A DNA stretch of 64,000 nucleotides from an uncultured Paracoccaceae bacterium (GCA_905182355.1 CAJJBH010000033.1:1-64000), one strand, 5' to 3'. Counted from the stretch's first letter, positions 42,279 through 52,929 are shown. Notes: a model not told the origin generated them from the sequence alone. Numbers and translations: made by a program.

Positions 42279-44420
42279 ATGATATCTGCCGACGAACTGA
42301 TCGCGCTGGTCCGAACCTACAATCCCAAAACGAATGAAGTGCTGATACGGGCTGCCTATGACTACGGGGGTGCTATGCATGATGGACAGTTCCGTCATTC
42401 AGGCGAGCCGTATTTTAGCCATCCTGTTGCTGTTGCCGCGATTTTGGCAGAGCAGCAGTTGGATGACGCCACCCTGATCACCGCCCTTTTGCATGACACA
42501 ATCGAAGATACAGACGCGTCTTATGCATCTGTGACCGACTTGTTTGGGGAAGATATCGCCAAGCTAGTTGATGGCGTCACGAAGCTGACCAATCTTCAGC
42601 TGAATAGTTCTGAAACCAAGCAAGCAGAAAATTTCCGCAAATTGTTTATGGCGATGTCTAAGGACATGCGCGTAATCTTGGTCAAGCTTGCAGACCGATT
42701 GCATAATATGCGGACGATCAAATCCATGCGTCCTGACAAGCAGGTTCAAAAAGCGCGTGAAACGATGGATATTTTTGCACCTCTTGCTGGGCGAATGGGT
42801 ATGCAATGGATGCGTGAAGAGCTTGAGGATTTGGCGTTCCACGTTCTTAACCCCGAAGGTCGCTCAAGCATTATGCGCCGGTTTGTTACGCTGCAGCGTG
42901 AAACTGGTGATGTGATCCAGCGGATCACGGGTGACATGCGTCTTGAGTTGGAAAAGGCGAATATAGACGCAGAAGTATTTGGGCGTGCCAAAAAGCCATA
43001 TTCGATTTGGCGCAAGATGCAGGAAAAAGACCAGTCCTTTAGTCGACTTAGCGACATCTATGGTTTTCGCATTATTACCCGTAGCGAAGAAGACAGTTAT
43101 CGGACTTTGGGTGCAATTCATCAGCGGTGGAGCGCAGTTCCAGGGCGGTTTAAGGACTATATCAGCCAACCGAAGACCAATGGGTACCGTTCGATTCACA
43201 CAACCGTTTCCGGGCGCGATGGTAAACGGGTGGAGGTCCAAATACGTACCCGCCAGATGCACGATGTTGCTGAAACAGGGGTTGCGGCACACTGGTCTTA
43301 TAAAGATGGGGTACGTTCGCAAAATCCCTTTGCCGTTGATCCTGCTAAGTGGATTGCGCAACTGACTGAACAGTTTGACGGCGAAGACGATCACGAGGAT
43401 TTTCTCGAAGCGGTCAAGCTTGAGATGTATTCGGATCAGGTGTTTTGCTTCACACCTAAGGGCGAGGTGGTCAAGTTACCCCGTGGTGCCACGCCGATTG
43501 ATTTTGCCTACGCCATTCACACCCGTATTGGGAGCGCATGTGTTGGTGCAAAAGTCGATGGGATGCGTGCGCCGCTTTGGACTCGTGTTAAAAATGGCCA
43601 ATCGGTTGAGATTATCACTGCAAAAGGTCAGTCTCCGCAGTCCACTTGGCTAGAAATCGCGACAACAGGCAAAGCGAAATCTGCCATCCGCAGATCACTG
43701 CGTGAAGCGGACCGTGATCGATTTATCAAACTGGGACGTGAACTTGCCCGTTCTGCCTTTAATCATGTTGGCAAGAAGGCTACGGATAAGGCAATGGAGG
43801 CTGCGGCCAAAGTGTTGCGGTTGAGTGAAGCTGATGAAGTCCTTGCCCGTTTGGGCAGTGCCGAATTGACGGGCCGCGAGGTTGTTCAATCAATTTATCC
43901 GGACTTACGAGTGCAAGGGGGTGCTGCCGTTGATGCCAGTCGGTCGGTTATCGGATTGGAAGCGGGTCAATCGTTTGAGCGTGCCAATTGCTGTCAGCCG
44001 CTTCCAGGGGAACGGATCGTGGGTATTACCATGCGTGGTCGCGGTGTCGTTGTTCACACAATCGATTGCGAACGATTGATCACCTTTGAGGACAAACTGG
44101 ATCAATGGATTGACCTGCATTGGCATGACGGGGCGCACGCAGCTGAATATACAGCGACCTTACGCATGACGATTGGGAACGGTTCTGGCGTATTAGGAAG
44201 GATTTGCACCTTGATAGGTGAGTCCGGAGCCAATATCTCGGATTTACATTTCCTAGACCGCAAACCAGATTTTTTTCTGCTTCTGATTTATGTGGATTTA
44301 CGGGATGTGCAGCATTTGCATACACTTATGAGTGGGCTAAATGCACAAGACGATGTTGCGGCAGTTGAGCGATATAGAAATATAGAACGATCTGATACGG
44401 ATATGGCCAAATCGGGTTGA
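42279..44420 (+). CDS. Bifunctional (p)ppGpp synthetase/hydrolase Rsh (SpoT/RelA)
   Basis: The 713-residue protein has the HD hydrolase domain (about 20-170: SHPVAVAAILAEQQ, LLHDTIEDT, KLADRLHNMRTI), the synthetase domain (RLSDIYGFRIITRSEEDSYR, YRSIHTTVSG), a TGS domain (FTPKGEVVKLPRGATPIDFA) and a C-terminal ACT domain (MTIGNGSGVLGRI). Alphaproteobacteria usually have this one long Rsh that both makes and degrades the alarmone for the stringent response. Intact HD and synthetase motifs predict both activities. Confidence 0.96.
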   Translation: MISADELIALVRTYNPKTNEVLIRAAYDYGGAMHDGQFRHSGEPYFSHPVAVAAILAEQQLDDATLITALLHDTIEDTDASYASVTDLFGEDIAKLVDGVTKLTNLQLNSSETKQAENFRKLFMAMSKDMRVILVKLADRLHNMRTIKSMRPDKQVQKARETMDIFAPLAGRMGMQWMREELEDLAFHVLNPEGRSSIMRRFVTLQRETGDVIQRITGDMRLELEKANIDAEVFGRAKKPYSIWRKMQEKDQSFSRLSDIYGFRIITRSEEDSYRTLGAIHQRWSAVPGRFKDYISQPKTNGYRSIHTTVSGRDGKRVEVQIRTRQMHDVAETGVAAHWSYKDGVRSQNPFAVDPAKWIAQLTEQFDGEDDHEDFLEAVKLEMYSDQVFCFTPKGEVVKLPRGATPIDFAYAIHTRIGSACVGAKVDGMRAPLWTRVKNGQSVEIITAKGQSPQSTWLEIATTGKAKSAIRRSLREADRDRFIKLGRELARSAFNHVGKKATDKAMEAAAKVLRLSEADEVLARLGSAELTGREVVQSIYPDLRVQGGAAVDASRSVIGLEAGQSFERANCCQPLPGERIVGITMRGRGVVVHTIDCERLITFEDKLDQWIDLHWHDGAHAAEYTATLRMTIGNGSGVLGRICTLIGESGANISDLHFLDRKPDFFLLLIYVDLRDVQHLHTLMSGLNAQDDVAAVERYRNIERSDTDMAKSG

Positions 44421-44439
44421 CCTACAAGGGATACTATCG

Positions 44440-45117
44440 GTGATTTTCAAACGCCGCGATCCAAAAACTTATTTGCGTGCCGTGGTCGAATTTCTTTGGC
44501 CCCGTGGTGGCTGGACACGTGCGTTTCACTATGTGCGCCATCGTCTTCGGCGCTTGCCTGACAGCCCAGAACGTATTGCGCGTGGTATATGGGCTGGCGT
44601 TTTTGCGGCATTTACCCCGTTTTATACACTGCACTTTTTCATCGCGATATTCACCGCAAAGGTGATGCGGGGAAATATGCTGGCTTCGTTGATGGGCACG
44701 TTTTTCGGCAATCCACTCACCTATGTACCTATTGCCGTCGCCTCGTTGCAAACAGGACATTGGCTTCTTGGTACCGAGATGGAAGCGAATGCGCATCGGT
44801 CTTTTGGTGGCAAGTTCGCAGATGCCGCGTGGGATTTGGGCCACAATCTTAAAGCTGTGTGGATGGGACAGGAAACCGATTGGCGCGGTATTTCAGTTTT
44901 CTATTTCGAGATATTTTTCCCTTATATGATCGGTGGAATTATTCCAGGAATCGTAGTGGGTACGATCTGCTATTACATTAGCGTCCCCTTAATTCGCGCC
45001 TACCAACATCGCCGGAAAGGTGTGATCAAGGCGAAATTTGAAGCACTAAAGGCTAAAGCAGCCGCAAAAGCAGACGCAAAGCGCAAAGCTGAGGACGCGA
45101 CTGCACAGGAAAAGTAG
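44440..45117 (+). CDS. DUF2062 membrane protein
   Basis: The 225-residue protein starts at a GTG, with SPERIARGIWAGVFAAFTPF and GNPLTYVPIAVASLQTGHWL, the signature of DUF2062, then about four membrane helices and a lysine/alanine-rich charged tail. The function of this domain is not established; it appears near lipid or glycosyltransferase genes elsewhere. It begins 19 bases after rsh and is followed by the pdxJ unit. Confidence 0.82.
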   Translation: MIFKRRDPKTYLRAVVEFLWPRGGWTRAFHYVRHRLRRLPDSPERIARGIWAGVFAAFTPFYTLHFFIAIFTAKVMRGNMLASLMGTFFGNPLTYVPIAVASLQTGHWLLGTEMEANAHRSFGGKFADAAWDLGHNLKAVWMGQETDWRGISVFYFEIFFPYMIGGIIPGIVVGTICYYISVPLIRAYQHRRKGVIKAKFEALKAKAAAKADAKRKAEDATAQEK

Positions 45118-45212
45118 GTGAACATGTGTCGGTACAATTTGTGGGTGTACTAACATTCAATTCCGATTGTATCCCTGTTTGAACAAGTGCTTTCGAGAAT
45201 ATGAGGGATGAT

Positions 45213-45974
45213 ATGACTACATTTGGTAAACTCCGACTTGGCGTGAATATCGACCACGTCGCAACTGTACGAAATGCGCGAGGTGGCGATACGCCGGACC
45301 CACTGCGCGCGGCACGTATCGCCCAGGAAGCTGGGGCTGATGGTATTACGGCGCATTTGCGTGAGGATCGCCGCCATATCTCGGATGCAGATATCGCTGG
45401 GTTGATGGAAATCCTTACAGTGCCCTTGAATTTTGAGATGGCGGCCACCGCCGAGATGCAAAAAATAGCGCTGCATCATAAACCGCACGCTGTTTGTCTT
45501 GTCCCTGAGAAGCGAGAGGAACGGACCACTGAAGGGGGGCTTGAAGTCGCCCGCGAGGAAAATCGGCTTGCTCATTATATTGCGCCATTGCGGAACGCAG
45601 GCTGCCGTGTGTCGATGTTTATCGCCGCGGACAAACGCCAAATTGATGCTGCGCACCGCATTGGTGCGCAAGTTATCGAACTTCATTCTGGCGCGTATTG
45701 CGACGCGCATCATGAGGGCCGCATTGAAGAACGTTACCGCGAACTAAAATCCCTACGCGAGATGAGCACCTATGCACATTCATTGGGTTTAGAGGTACAT
45801 GTTGGACATGGTCTGACCTATGAAACAGTACAAACTGTTGCAGTATTTCCAGAAGTGATGGAATTGAACATCGGCCATTTCCTGATTGGAGAAGCGATTT
45901 TCCGCGGGCTGCAGCCTGCCATGGCTGAAATGCGCCGTTTAATGGATGAGGCTCGCGCGGGAACCCTTGCATGA
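45213..45974 (+). CDS. pdxJ: Pyridoxine 5'-phosphate synthase
   Basis: The 253-residue TIM barrel from ATG 45213 has [59 protein letters not shown] and [12 protein letters not shown]. It condenses 3-amino-2-oxopropyl phosphate with deoxyxylulose 5-phosphate to make pyridoxine 5'-phosphate. GAGGGATGAT upstream supports this start rather than 45201. It overlaps acpS by 4 bases (ATGA). Confidence 0.97.
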   Translation: MTTFGKLRLGVNIDHVATVRNARGGDTPDPLRAARIAQEAGADGITAHLREDRRHISDADIAGLMEILTVPLNFEMAATAEMQKIALHHKPHAVCLVPEKREERTTEGGLEVAREENRLAHYIAPLRNAGCRVSMFIAADKRQIDAAHRIGAQVIELHSGAYCDAHHEGRIEERYRELKSLREMSTYAHSLGLEVHVGHGLTYETVQTVAVFPEVMELNIGHFLIGEAIFRGLQPAMAEMRRLMDEARAGTLA

Positions 45975-46372
45975 TTTTGGGAATCGGAACTGATCTAGCA
46001 AACATTGAGCGTATTCAAGGGACGCTTGATCGTTTTGGGGATAGGTTCCGTAATCGTGTTTTTACCGATACCGAGCAAGCAAAAGCCGAGCGGCGTCGCG
46101 ATGTGGCCGGAACCTACGCAAAGCGCTGGGCTGCTAAGGAAGCGTGTTCCAAAGCACTGGGCACTGGTTTGCGTATGGGTATTGCTTGGCGTGATATGGC
46201 GGTTAGCAACTTAGAGACGGGACAGCCCGTTATGGCGGTCACGGGTTGGGCGGCAGAACGGTTGAAAGAAATGACACCATCAGGCCATGAAGCAGTGATT
46301 CACGTGACTTTGACCGATGATCATCCGTGGGCGCAGGCATTTGTCGTGATTGAAGCACGCCCCATCGCTTGA
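45971..46372 (+). CDS. acpS: Holo-acyl-carrier-protein synthase
   Basis: The 133-residue enzyme has the metal-binding aspartate in [15 protein letters not shown] and the glutamate in [17 protein letters not shown]. It transfers 4'-phosphopantetheine to ACP. Start overlaps pdxJ, the usual pdxJ-acpS-lepB order. Cytoplasmic. Confidence 0.96.
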   Translation: MILGIGTDLANIERIQGTLDRFGDRFRNRVFTDTEQAKAERRRDVAGTYAKRWAAKEACSKALGTGLRMGIAWRDMAVSNLETGQPVMAVTGWAAERLKEMTPSGHEAVIHVTLTDDHPWAQAFVVIEARPIA

Positions 46373-46430
46373 CTTGGTCGCGTTGGGGTCGCATGTAACC
46401 CTCAACAAACCGAGCAGGGAATATTTAGAG

Positions 46431-47267
46431 ATGGCTAAGGCTGAAAAAGAAGGCAATCCGATCATCGAGTCGATCAAAACAGTGGTTTACGCCCTGTTGA
46501 TCGCTGGTGTTTTCCGCACATTGTTCTTTCAACCCTTCTGGATTCCATCAGGATCAATGAAGGAAACGCTGTTGATCGGTGATTTCTTGTTCGTGAATAA
46601 AATGGCTTATGGCTATTCTTACGCATCTTGCCCAAGCATTCGGATTGCCCGCCTTGGCGTCAATCTAGACGCGCAAAAACTATGTGGTGTTTTTGACGGC
46701 GATAATGGCCGCTTCTGGGCCGGTGAACCTGATCGTGGCGATGTTGTAGTGTTCCGGCATCCTGTGAATGGCACTGATTATATCAAACGTCTTGTTGGTC
46801 TTCCGGGTGATAAGGTGCAGGTAAAAAATGGCATTTTGTATTTAAATGACGTTCCTGTCCCCCAAACTCCGGCAGGTGTATTTACCGAAGTCAAAACGGC
46901 GCAAGGTCCACATCGTTTGGAACCGAGATGTGAAAACGGACCTGTTGGTGAAGGTGCTGTATGCGAAAAATCGCGTTGGACAGAAACCTTCCCAGATGGA
47001 TCGCAGCATATTGTCCTTAATATCGCGAACCAAGGCCAAGACAACACACGCGTGTTTCTTGTCCCAGAAGCGCATTATTTCTTTATGGGTGACAATCGTG
47101 ACAATTCAACTGACAGCCGCTTTGCCCAGCTTGGTGGCGGTGTTGGATTCGTGCCTTATGAGAATTTGATAGGCCGCGCTGATCGTATAATGTTCTCGTC
47201 CGCTGGTCGTTCAATGTTGTACTTCTGGACTTGGCGCAGCGACCGTTTCTTTAAGGGTGTCAATTGA
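46431..47267 (+). CDS. lepB: Signal peptidase I
   Basis: From ATG 46431 the 278-residue protein has one N-terminal membrane helix (SIKTVVYALLIAGVFRTLFF), the catalytic serine in FWIPSGSMKETLLIGDFLFV, the lysine in DYIKRLVGLPGDKV, and FMGDNRDNSTDSR. It removes signal peptides on the outer face of the inner membrane. A longer frame from 46350 overlaps acpS and lacks support. Confidence 0.96.
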   Translation: MAKAEKEGNPIIESIKTVVYALLIAGVFRTLFFQPFWIPSGSMKETLLIGDFLFVNKMAYGYSYASCPSIRIARLGVNLDAQKLCGVFDGDNGRFWAGEPDRGDVVVFRHPVNGTDYIKRLVGLPGDKVQVKNGILYLNDVPVPQTPAGVFTEVKTAQGPHRLEPRCENGPVGEGAVCEKSRWTETFPDGSQHIVLNIANQGQDNTRVFLVPEAHYFFMGDNRDNSTDSRFAQLGGGVGFVPYENLIGRADRIMFSSAGRSMLYFWTWRSDRFFKGVN

Positions 47268-47310
47268 TACGACGTAGAACGCAAAGAACTGTGCTGACTG
47301 GATACACAGC

Positions 47311-47997
47311 ATGAAGCTGGGGGCAGAACTGAAAGCCTTTGAAACGCGGATTGGGCATCAGTTTAAAGATGCGGCATTACTGTCACGCGCGGTGACGCAT
47401 TCGTCAATGTCGTCTAGCACGCGCAGTGACAATCAACGGATGGAATTTCTTGGCGATCGTGTCTTAGGGCTCGTGATGTCAGAAGCCTTGTATCTGTCAG
47501 ATGCGGAAGCTGCTGAAGGCCAGATGGCCCCACGTTTCAATGCGTTGGTGCGCAAAGAAACCTGCGCTGATGTGGCGCGTGAAATTGGACTGGGCGAAGT
47601 CTTACGCCTTGGCCGATCTGAGATGATATCGGGCGGTCGTCGCAAGCAAGCACTCTTGGGCGATGCGATGGAAGCTGTGATTGCAGCTGTTTATTTGGAC
47701 GCAGGATATGACGTAGCCCGTGATTTTGTGCTACGGTTCTGGAAAACACGGATTGAAGGCGTTGATGAAGACGCACGCGATCCTAAAACTGCCCTTCAAG
47801 AATGGGCACAAGCGCGGCGGATGAACCCGCCAAAATATGTTGAGACGACCCGCAGTGGACCTGACCACGCCCCTGTCTTTACGATTGCTGCCCGCCTTGA
47901 AACAGGCGTTGAAGCAATCGCAACGGCTGGGTCAAAACGACAAGCAGAACAGGCAGCAGCTAAGGCGCTATTGTTGGAATTGGAGAATTCAAAATGA
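47311..47997 (+). CDS. rnc: Ribonuclease III
   Basis: The 228-residue enzyme has the acidic catalytic signature [40 protein letters not shown] and a C-terminal double-stranded RNA-binding domain ([30 protein letters not shown]). It processes rRNA and double-stranded mRNA. It overlaps era by 4 bases (ATGA). Confidence 0.97.
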   Translation: MKLGAELKAFETRIGHQFKDAALLSRAVTHSSMSSSTRSDNQRMEFLGDRVLGLVMSEALYLSDAEAAEGQMAPRFNALVRKETCADVAREIGLGEVLRLGRSEMISGGRRKQALLGDAMEAVIAAVYLDAGYDVARDFVLRFWKTRIEGVDEDARDPKTALQEWAQARRMNPPKYVETTRSGPDHAPVFTIAARLETGVEAIATAGSKRQAEQAAAKALLLELENSK

Positions 47998-48902
47998 CCA
48001 CCCGCGCGGGCTTTGTCGCCCTTATCGGTGAACCAAATGCTGGTAAATCAACTTTGCTCAACCGAATGGTTGGGGCAAAGGTTTCGATCGTAACCCACAA
48101 GGTTCAAACGACACGTGCACGTATTCGTGGCGTTGCGATGGAAGGGGAAACGCAGATCGTGTTTGTCGACACGCCAGGCTTGTTTGCCCCACGCCGTCGG
48201 TTGGACCGCGCGATGGTTGCCGCTGCATGGAGCGGGGCGGCTGACGCCGACGTGGTGGTCCTTTTGGTAGAGGCCAACCGAGGTATCACTGAGGGTGTTG
48301 AGCGTATTCTTGAAGGGCTTAACACTGTCGGTGAAAACCGTAAGGTTGCATTGGCCGTCAATAAAATTGACCGTGTTGAAGCACCGAAGTTGTTGGGTCT
48401 GACCAAAGAATTGAATGAACGCTATCCATTTACTGAAACGTTCCTGATATCCGCCGAAAAAGGGCATGGCGTTGATACAATGCGCAAGTGGCTCGCTGCT
48501 GAGGTCCCCGAGGGCCCTTGGCTTTACCCAGAGGATCAAATTGCAGATTTGCCGTTACGCATGATCGCCGCAGAAATGACGCGCGAAAAATTAACCCTGC
48601 GCCTACACCAAGAATTGCCTTACCAGTTGACTGTTGAAACTGATAACTGGGAGGAACGTAAAGACGGGTCTGCCCGTATCGACCAAGTTATTTATGTAGT
48701 CCGTGATGGCCACAAAGGTATCTTGCTTGGTCACAAGGGTGAGACGATCAAACAGGTCTCAAAGGCGTCGCGTGAAGAGTTGGAAGAATTTTTGGGTCGG
48801 CGCGTTCACTTGTTCCTACAAGTTAAAGTGCGCAGTGGTTGGCTGGACGAGGCCGAGCGTTATTCTGAAATGGGTCTAAACTTCAAAGACGGAAATGAAT
48901 GA
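47994..48902 (+). CDS. era: GTPase Era
   Basis: The 302-residue protein has G1 [21 protein letters not shown]3 DTPGLF, G4 NKID, and a KH domain with [20 protein letters not shown]. Era binds the 3' end of 16S rRNA during 30S maturation. It follows rnc in the conserved lepB-rnc-era-recO order. A small gene of unknown function lies between it and recO. Confidence 0.97.
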   Translation: MTTRAGFVALIGEPNAGKSTLLNRMVGAKVSIVTHKVQTTRARIRGVAMEGETQIVFVDTPGLFAPRRRLDRAMVAAAWSGAADADVVVLLVEANRGITEGVERILEGLNTVGENRKVALAVNKIDRVEAPKLLGLTKELNERYPFTETFLISAEKGHGVDTMRKWLAAEVPEGPWLYPEDQIADLPLRMIAAEMTREKLTLRLHQELPYQLTVETDNWEERKDGSARIDQVIYVVRDGHKGILLGHKGETIKQVSKASREELEEFLGRRVHLFLQVKVRSGWLDEAERYSEMGLNFKDGNE

Positions 48903-48965
48903 TCTTGTTTTCAAACGACCCTTCGGGGAGGGTTTGTCTGGCAAAATTAAACATATGGGCGACTG

Positions 48966-49295
48966 ATGATTAGGCTTACCTCACGCTTTTGGGTAGATGC
49001 TTATCTTGCCCGTTTGCGCGTGTATGATATCCCTGCATTTGTCGTGGCGCATGGTGACGATACTGGAGGTGCTATCTTGGTTAAGATGGGCACACTGGAT
49101 GGTAAGGCAGCCTTGTACCAGCGCGCCTTTGATTTGATGTCTGGCGAACAAAAATGGGCGGAATTGGCTGGCGGTTCTGAAGTTGATGTTGATGCGTCAG
49201 TTGCCCGCCAGCGTAGTTTTGACCCTGATGTGTGGGTTATTGAGGTGGAAGATCGTCAAGGCCGTCATCTGCTGGATCAGGATGGGTTAACTTAA
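48966..49295 (+). CDS. DUF1491-family protein
   Basis: The 109-residue protein begins [20 protein letters not shown] and contains [20 protein letters not shown] and [20 protein letters not shown], matching DUF1491, small proteins found between era and recO in alphaproteobacteria. No catalytic motif is clear and the function is unknown. It ends one base before the recO ATG, suggesting coupling. Confidence 0.85.
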   Translation: MIRLTSRFWVDAYLARLRVYDIPAFVVAHGDDTGGAILVKMGTLDGKAALYQRAFDLMSGEQKWAELAGGSEVDVDASVARQRSFDPDVWVIEVEDRQGRHLLDQDGLT

Positions 49296-49296
49296 A

Positions 49297-50022
49297 ATGG
49301 AATGGCGTGGCACTGGCATACTGTTGGCTGTGCGGCGACACGGCGAAAACTCAGCCATCATCGAAGTGTTCACTGAAACGCATGGCCGCCATGCTGGTGT
49401 GGTTCGTGGTGGTTCTGGACGCAGGATGGGGCCAGTCTTGCAACCTGGTGCGCAGCTGGACGTGGTGTGGCGCGCCCGTCTGGAAGATCATATTGGCAGC
49501 TTCACGGTTGAGCCAATTCGCAGTCGTGCCGCAGCCGCGATGTCAGATAGATTAATGTTGGCAGGCCTAAACGCGGTTACGGGTTTGCTGAGCTTCAGTT
49601 TGCCTGAACGTGAGCCGTATGCAGCCCTTTATCGACGAACTGAACAATTGCTGGACTTGTTTGATCATCCCGAAGTCTGGCCACTTGCCTATTTGCGTTG
49701 GGAGTTGGCATTGTTGGACGATATGGGCTTTGCGCTCCAACTTGAAAAATGCGCAGTATCTGGTGGGACTGAAAACTTGATCTATGTTTCGCCAAAATCT
49801 GGACGTGCGGTGTCACGTGAGGCGGCTGGTGAATGGGCGGATCGAATGCTGCCGTTGCCGGATGTTTTACAGGGTATAGGATTTGCGCCTGATATAGAGG
49901 TTTCTGAAGGATTGAAAACGACGGGCCATTTTCTTCAGTCCCATATAGCGGGTACCTTGGCTGGTCGGCCGCTGCCTGAAGCCCGTGCGAGGTTTGTAGA
50001 TGCCTTCAGTCGTCGGCTGTAA
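49297..50022 (+). CDS. recO: DNA repair protein RecO
   Basis: The 241-residue protein has the N-terminal OB fold ([51 protein letters not shown]) and a helical C-terminal domain ([11 protein letters not shown]-like [20 protein letters not shown]). RecO, with RecR, loads RecA on SSB-coated gaps. The zinc-finger cysteines are incomplete, as in many alphaproteobacteria. It overlaps the next gene's 3' end on the opposite strand by 17 bases. Confidence 0.95.
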   Translation: MEWRGTGILLAVRRHGENSAIIEVFTETHGRHAGVVRGGSGRRMGPVLQPGAQLDVVWRARLEDHIGSFTVEPIRSRAAAAMSDRLMLAGLNAVTGLLSFSLPEREPYAALYRRTEQLLDLFDHPEVWPLAYLRWELALLDDMGFALQLEKCAVSGGTENLIYVSPKSGRAVSREAAGEWADRMLPLPDVLQGIGFAPDIEVSEGLKTTGHFLQSHIAGTLAGRPLPEARARFVDAFSRRL

Positions 50023-50395
50023 ACAGCATTTCACGGCCTTCAGGTGTGCTGAGGATCAAAGTTTTATCCAAAACCTCTGAAAGCGTCATTGCATTTAGGG
50101 CCCTGAAAAACTGCATTTCGGCAGTCAGTTCGGGGCACGCCATTTTGGTTGATAGGATTGGACCAACTTCAAACCAAGGATATGGTACGCTCATACTGGC
50201 TGAATAGCTATTGCACGGCGCATTTCCTGAAACCGTACCCTCTTCTGAAAAAGTGAGCGTCGTGTTTGCTGAAAAAGCCTGCCCGTCTAGTTCTGTTAAG
50301 GTCCAAATCCGATCGGCTGCCCCATATGCACGAAGGGTCTCGTCTGCTTGGCATGCAGGAATGAGGGAAAGGAAGGCGAGCGCTAAAAGTCGCAT
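50006..50395 (-). CDS. META-domain (HslJ-like) lipoprotein
   Basis: The 129-residue protein starts [18 protein letters not shown] with a lipobox (IPAC), so Cys15 lipidation is predicted. Residues 25-125 fit a META domain: [34 protein letters not shown] and [24 protein letters not shown] proteins such as HslJ are linked to heat and novobiocin resistance in E. coli; here the role is unproven. It may be co-transcribed with the upstream TetR gene (8 bases apart). Confidence 0.85.
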   Translation of the reverse strand: MRLLALAFLSLIPACQADETLRAYGAADRIWTLTELDGQAFSANTTLTFSEEGTVSGNAPCNSYSASMSVPYPWFEVGPILSTKMACPELTAEMQFFRALNAMTLSEVLDKTLILSTPEGREMLFTADD

Positions 50396-50403
50396 GCTAG
50401 GTC

Positions 50404-50928
50404 CTACTTCAGAGCTAAGATTAGGTCGATCAATGCAGTAAACGCCTGCAAAGGTGTTCTATTGGCATGGATCGCTGAGGAACCAATAAGGGACCCGTAG
50501 CACGCCAACGCAAAAGCAGGGTTTGAGATACCAAAACTGCCCAAAAGCGTGGAGATGTAGGTAAGACGTTGTTCGTCTATCTGTGTGACTGATTCCCGTG
50601 CAGGTGCATGGGACTTTGCCCAAATCCGCATGGCAGGATCAACTGTATCATTAAGAACGTGTTCACCAAACGCATACAGTCGTTGTTCAGGGGTGCCGTT
50701 GGAGGACAGCTGTTTCACGATTTCATTTAGGGTATTTGTTCGCCAGCTATCAATGATCGCATCACGGTATGTTGGTACATCCGCAAAATGCCAATAAAAC
50801 GATCCTTTTGTCGTTTTCAATTGCTTTGCTAATGGTTCTGCGCGCAGTGTGCTTGGGTCACCATTTTTTTCCAGTGCGGAGAGACCTGCGCTGATCCATG
50901 TTGCTTTGGTGTGTTGTTTGCTTGACAT
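50404..50928 (-). CDS. TetR-family transcriptional regulator
   Basis: From ATG 50928 the 174-residue protein has an N-terminal helix-turn-helix (TKATWISAGLSALEKNGDPS, LKTTKGSFYWHFADVPTYRD) and a C-terminal ligand domain. Its operator palindrome lies just upstream at 50935. TetR proteins are repressors released by small ligands. Possible targets are its own transcript, including the META lipoprotein, and perhaps nearby genes; the ligand is unknown. Confidence 0.87.
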   Translation of the reverse strand: MSSKQHTKATWISAGLSALEKNGDPSTLRAEPLAKQLKTTKGSFYWHFADVPTYRDAIIDSWRTNTLNEIVKQLSSNGTPEQRLYAFGEHVLNDTVDPAMRIWAKSHAPARESVTQIDEQRLTYISTLLGSFGISNPAFALACYGSLIGSSAIHANRTPLQAFTALIDLILALK

Positions 50929-50934
50929 AAAGGT

Positions 50935-50952
50935 CCATACGTCAACGTATGG
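50935..50952. promoter_or_regulatory. Palindromic operator CCATACG-N4-CGTATGG
   Basis: A perfect 7-bp inverted repeat with a 4-base spacer (TCAA) ends 7 bases from the TetR gene's ATG at 50928. Size, symmetry and position fit a TetR-type operator covering the promoter or start region, so autorepression is the natural reading. Confidence 0.7.
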
Positions 50953-51035
50953 TTTAGTGCAAGTCATCCTGGCTGAACGATGGGCCTTTGGGCAATCTAT
51001 TGCCTAAGAGTTCGGAGCATTCTTAGAATACAATA

Positions 51036-51066
51036 GCGGGCCAGAAGCATATTGCACCCGGCCCGC
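51036..51066 (-). terminator. Possible terminator after mcd
   Basis: GCGGGCC at 51036-51042 can pair with GGCCCGC at 51060-51066 across a 17-base loop, 28 bases past the mcd stop on the minus strand. The downstream TATTGTATTCT is only partly T-rich, so strength is uncertain. Confidence 0.4.
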
Positions 51067-51094
51067 GTGAAAGTGTTAATTCAATTAGGGTGGA

Positions 51095-52783
51095 TTAACC
51101 TAGAATTCGTCGTGCAATCACTTGCGCCTGTATCTCTGCGGCACCTTCAAAAATGTTCAAGATGCGGGCATCGCACAAAACACGACTGATTTTATATTCT
51201 AAGGCAAAGCCGTTGCCCCCGTGAATTTGCAAACCATTGTCGGCAGCTGCCCATGCCACACGTGCACCAAGCAGTTTGGCCATGCCAGCTTCAACGTCAC
51301 AACGACGTCCTTCGTCTTTTTCGAAGGCAGAGAAGTATGTAAGTTGACGTGCAACCATGATTTCTACGGCCATCATTGCCAGCTTGTTGGCCACACGTGG
51401 AAACTCAATCAAGGACTTGCCGAATTGTTTGCGGTCCAATGCATATTGCATCGACAAATCCAACGCGGATTGCGCGACACCAATGGCACGCGCTGCTGTC
51501 TGGATACGCGCAGATTCGAAGGTTTCCATCAGCTGTTTAAAGCCTTTGCCTTCCTCGCCACCCAAAAGGTTTTCGCCTTTGACGTGGAAATTATCAAATG
51601 CCAGCTCGTATTCTTTCATGCCACGATAGCCCAGCACTTCGATTTCGCCACCTGTCATTCCGTCGGTGGGGAAAGGGGTTGTGTCGTCACCGGGCGCTTT
51701 TTCCGCCAAGAACATCGACAGGCCTTTGTAATTGGTCGTGTCGGGGTCTGTCCGCGCTAGCAAAGTCATCACTTGGGTGCGGGCGGCGTGTGTGATCCAT
51801 GTCTTGTTGCCGGTGATTTTGTAGTCACCGCTTTCATCTTTGACTGCACGGGTGCGCAAGCTGCCTAGGTCAGACCCAACATTTGGTTCTGTAAACACGG
51901 CTGTTGGCAAAGTTTCGGCGGAGGCCAGTCTGGGTAACCACTTTTGTTTCTGTTCTTCTGTCCCGCCAGCGATGATCAATTCGGCTGCAATTTCTGAACG
52001 TGTTCCAAGAGAGCCAACACCGATGTAACCTCGCGAAAGCTCTTCGGACACAACACACATGGATGCTTTGGACAGGCCGAACCCACCGTATTCTTCCGGA
52101 ATGGTAAGGCCGAAGACCCCCATTTCGGCCAGCTCTTCGATGATCTCCATCGGGATTAATTCATCCTTTAGGTGCCATTCATGCGCAAACGGTTCGACCT
52201 TCTCGACTGCGTAACGGCGAAATTGCTCGCGGATCATCTCGAGCTCATCATCAAGACCCGTAGTGCCAACCGTGATATTCGCGGATTGCTCCTGCATTAG
52301 ATCGACCAGGCGTACACGTGCGGCTTGGGTGTTGCCGTGCTGGGTCAACGTTTGAACTGCAGGTTCCATCAACATGCGCATGTCGTCTTGGCCCAGTCCC
52401 ATGTCCTGTAGGCGTAAGACTTCGCCTTGGTTCATTTGAATGCCGCCGTAGACCTGCCACAGGTATTCGCCAAAAGTAACTTGCAAGATCAGTTGTTCGA
52501 CTTCGCCAAACTTTCCGTCGCTGTTAAGTGTATCGGCCCACTTGTGCATTTGGCGCAAAGCCTGAGCGTAGGTGGCAAGCCACGCAAGGCCATGCGTCGC
52601 TGTCTGGTGTTCTTCGATCAATTGAGCAGACACCCGCCCATCAACCGACACTAATTTGCGTAAACGATTCTTGGCTGTTTCTAAAACTACTTCGACGGGT
52701 GTGATTGCTGCACCTGTCAATGAAAGTAAATCGCTTAGGATTATTGAGTTTTTAGCCCCAAGGCCTTGTCCGTCGTGTGCCAT
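51095..52783 (-). CDS. mcd: (2S)-methylsuccinyl-CoA dehydrogenase, ethylmalonyl-CoA pathway
   Basis: The 562-residue flavoprotein has an N-terminal extension of about 150-170 residues before an ordinary acyl-CoA dehydrogenase core, an architecture I associate with Mcd of Rhodobacter. Core motifs are FTEPNVGSDLGSLRT, WITHAARTQVM, LDRKQFGKSLIEFPRVANKL and the end LQIHGGNGFALEYKISRVLC and RILNIFEGAAEIQAQVIARR. It oxidises methylsuccinyl-CoA to mesaconyl-CoA for acetyl-CoA assimilation. Ordinary short-chain dehydrogenases are near 390 residues, so the length supports this call. Partner genes ccr and ecm are not in the window. Confidence 0.82.
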   Translation of the reverse strand: MAHDGQGLGAKNSIILSDLLSLTGAAITPVEVVLETAKNRLRKLVSVDGRVSAQLIEEHQTATHGLAWLATYAQALRQMHKWADTLNSDGKFGEVEQLILQVTFGEYLWQVYGGIQMNQGEVLRLQDMGLGQDDMRMLMEPAVQTLTQHGNTQAARVRLVDLMQEQSANITVGTTGLDDELEMIREQFRRYAVEKVEPFAHEWHLKDELIPMEIIEELAEMGVFGLTIPEEYGGFGLSKASMCVVSEELSRGYIGVGSLGTRSEIAAELIIAGGTEEQKQKWLPRLASAETLPTAVFTEPNVGSDLGSLRTRAVKDESGDYKITGNKTWITHAARTQVMTLLARTDPDTTNYKGLSMFLAEKAPGDDTTPFPTDGMTGGEIEVLGYRGMKEYELAFDNFHVKGENLLGGEEGKGFKQLMETFESARIQTAARAIGVAQSALDLSMQYALDRKQFGKSLIEFPRVANKLAMMAVEIMVARQLTYFSAFEKDEGRRCDVEAGMAKLLGARVAWAAADNGLQIHGGNGFALEYKISRVLCDARILNIFEGAAEIQAQVIARRILG

Positions 52784-52929
52784 GAATCAGTTCCTTTTAG
52801 GTTCGTCCGTTTTGTAGTCACTTCGCAGCTGCAGCGCAATTAAAATACATTTTAAAGTCTGAATTCGTTAGAATATTATGTGGATGGTTTTGCGATGCAG
52901 TACTATCTTCAAGATGATATATCGCAGCC

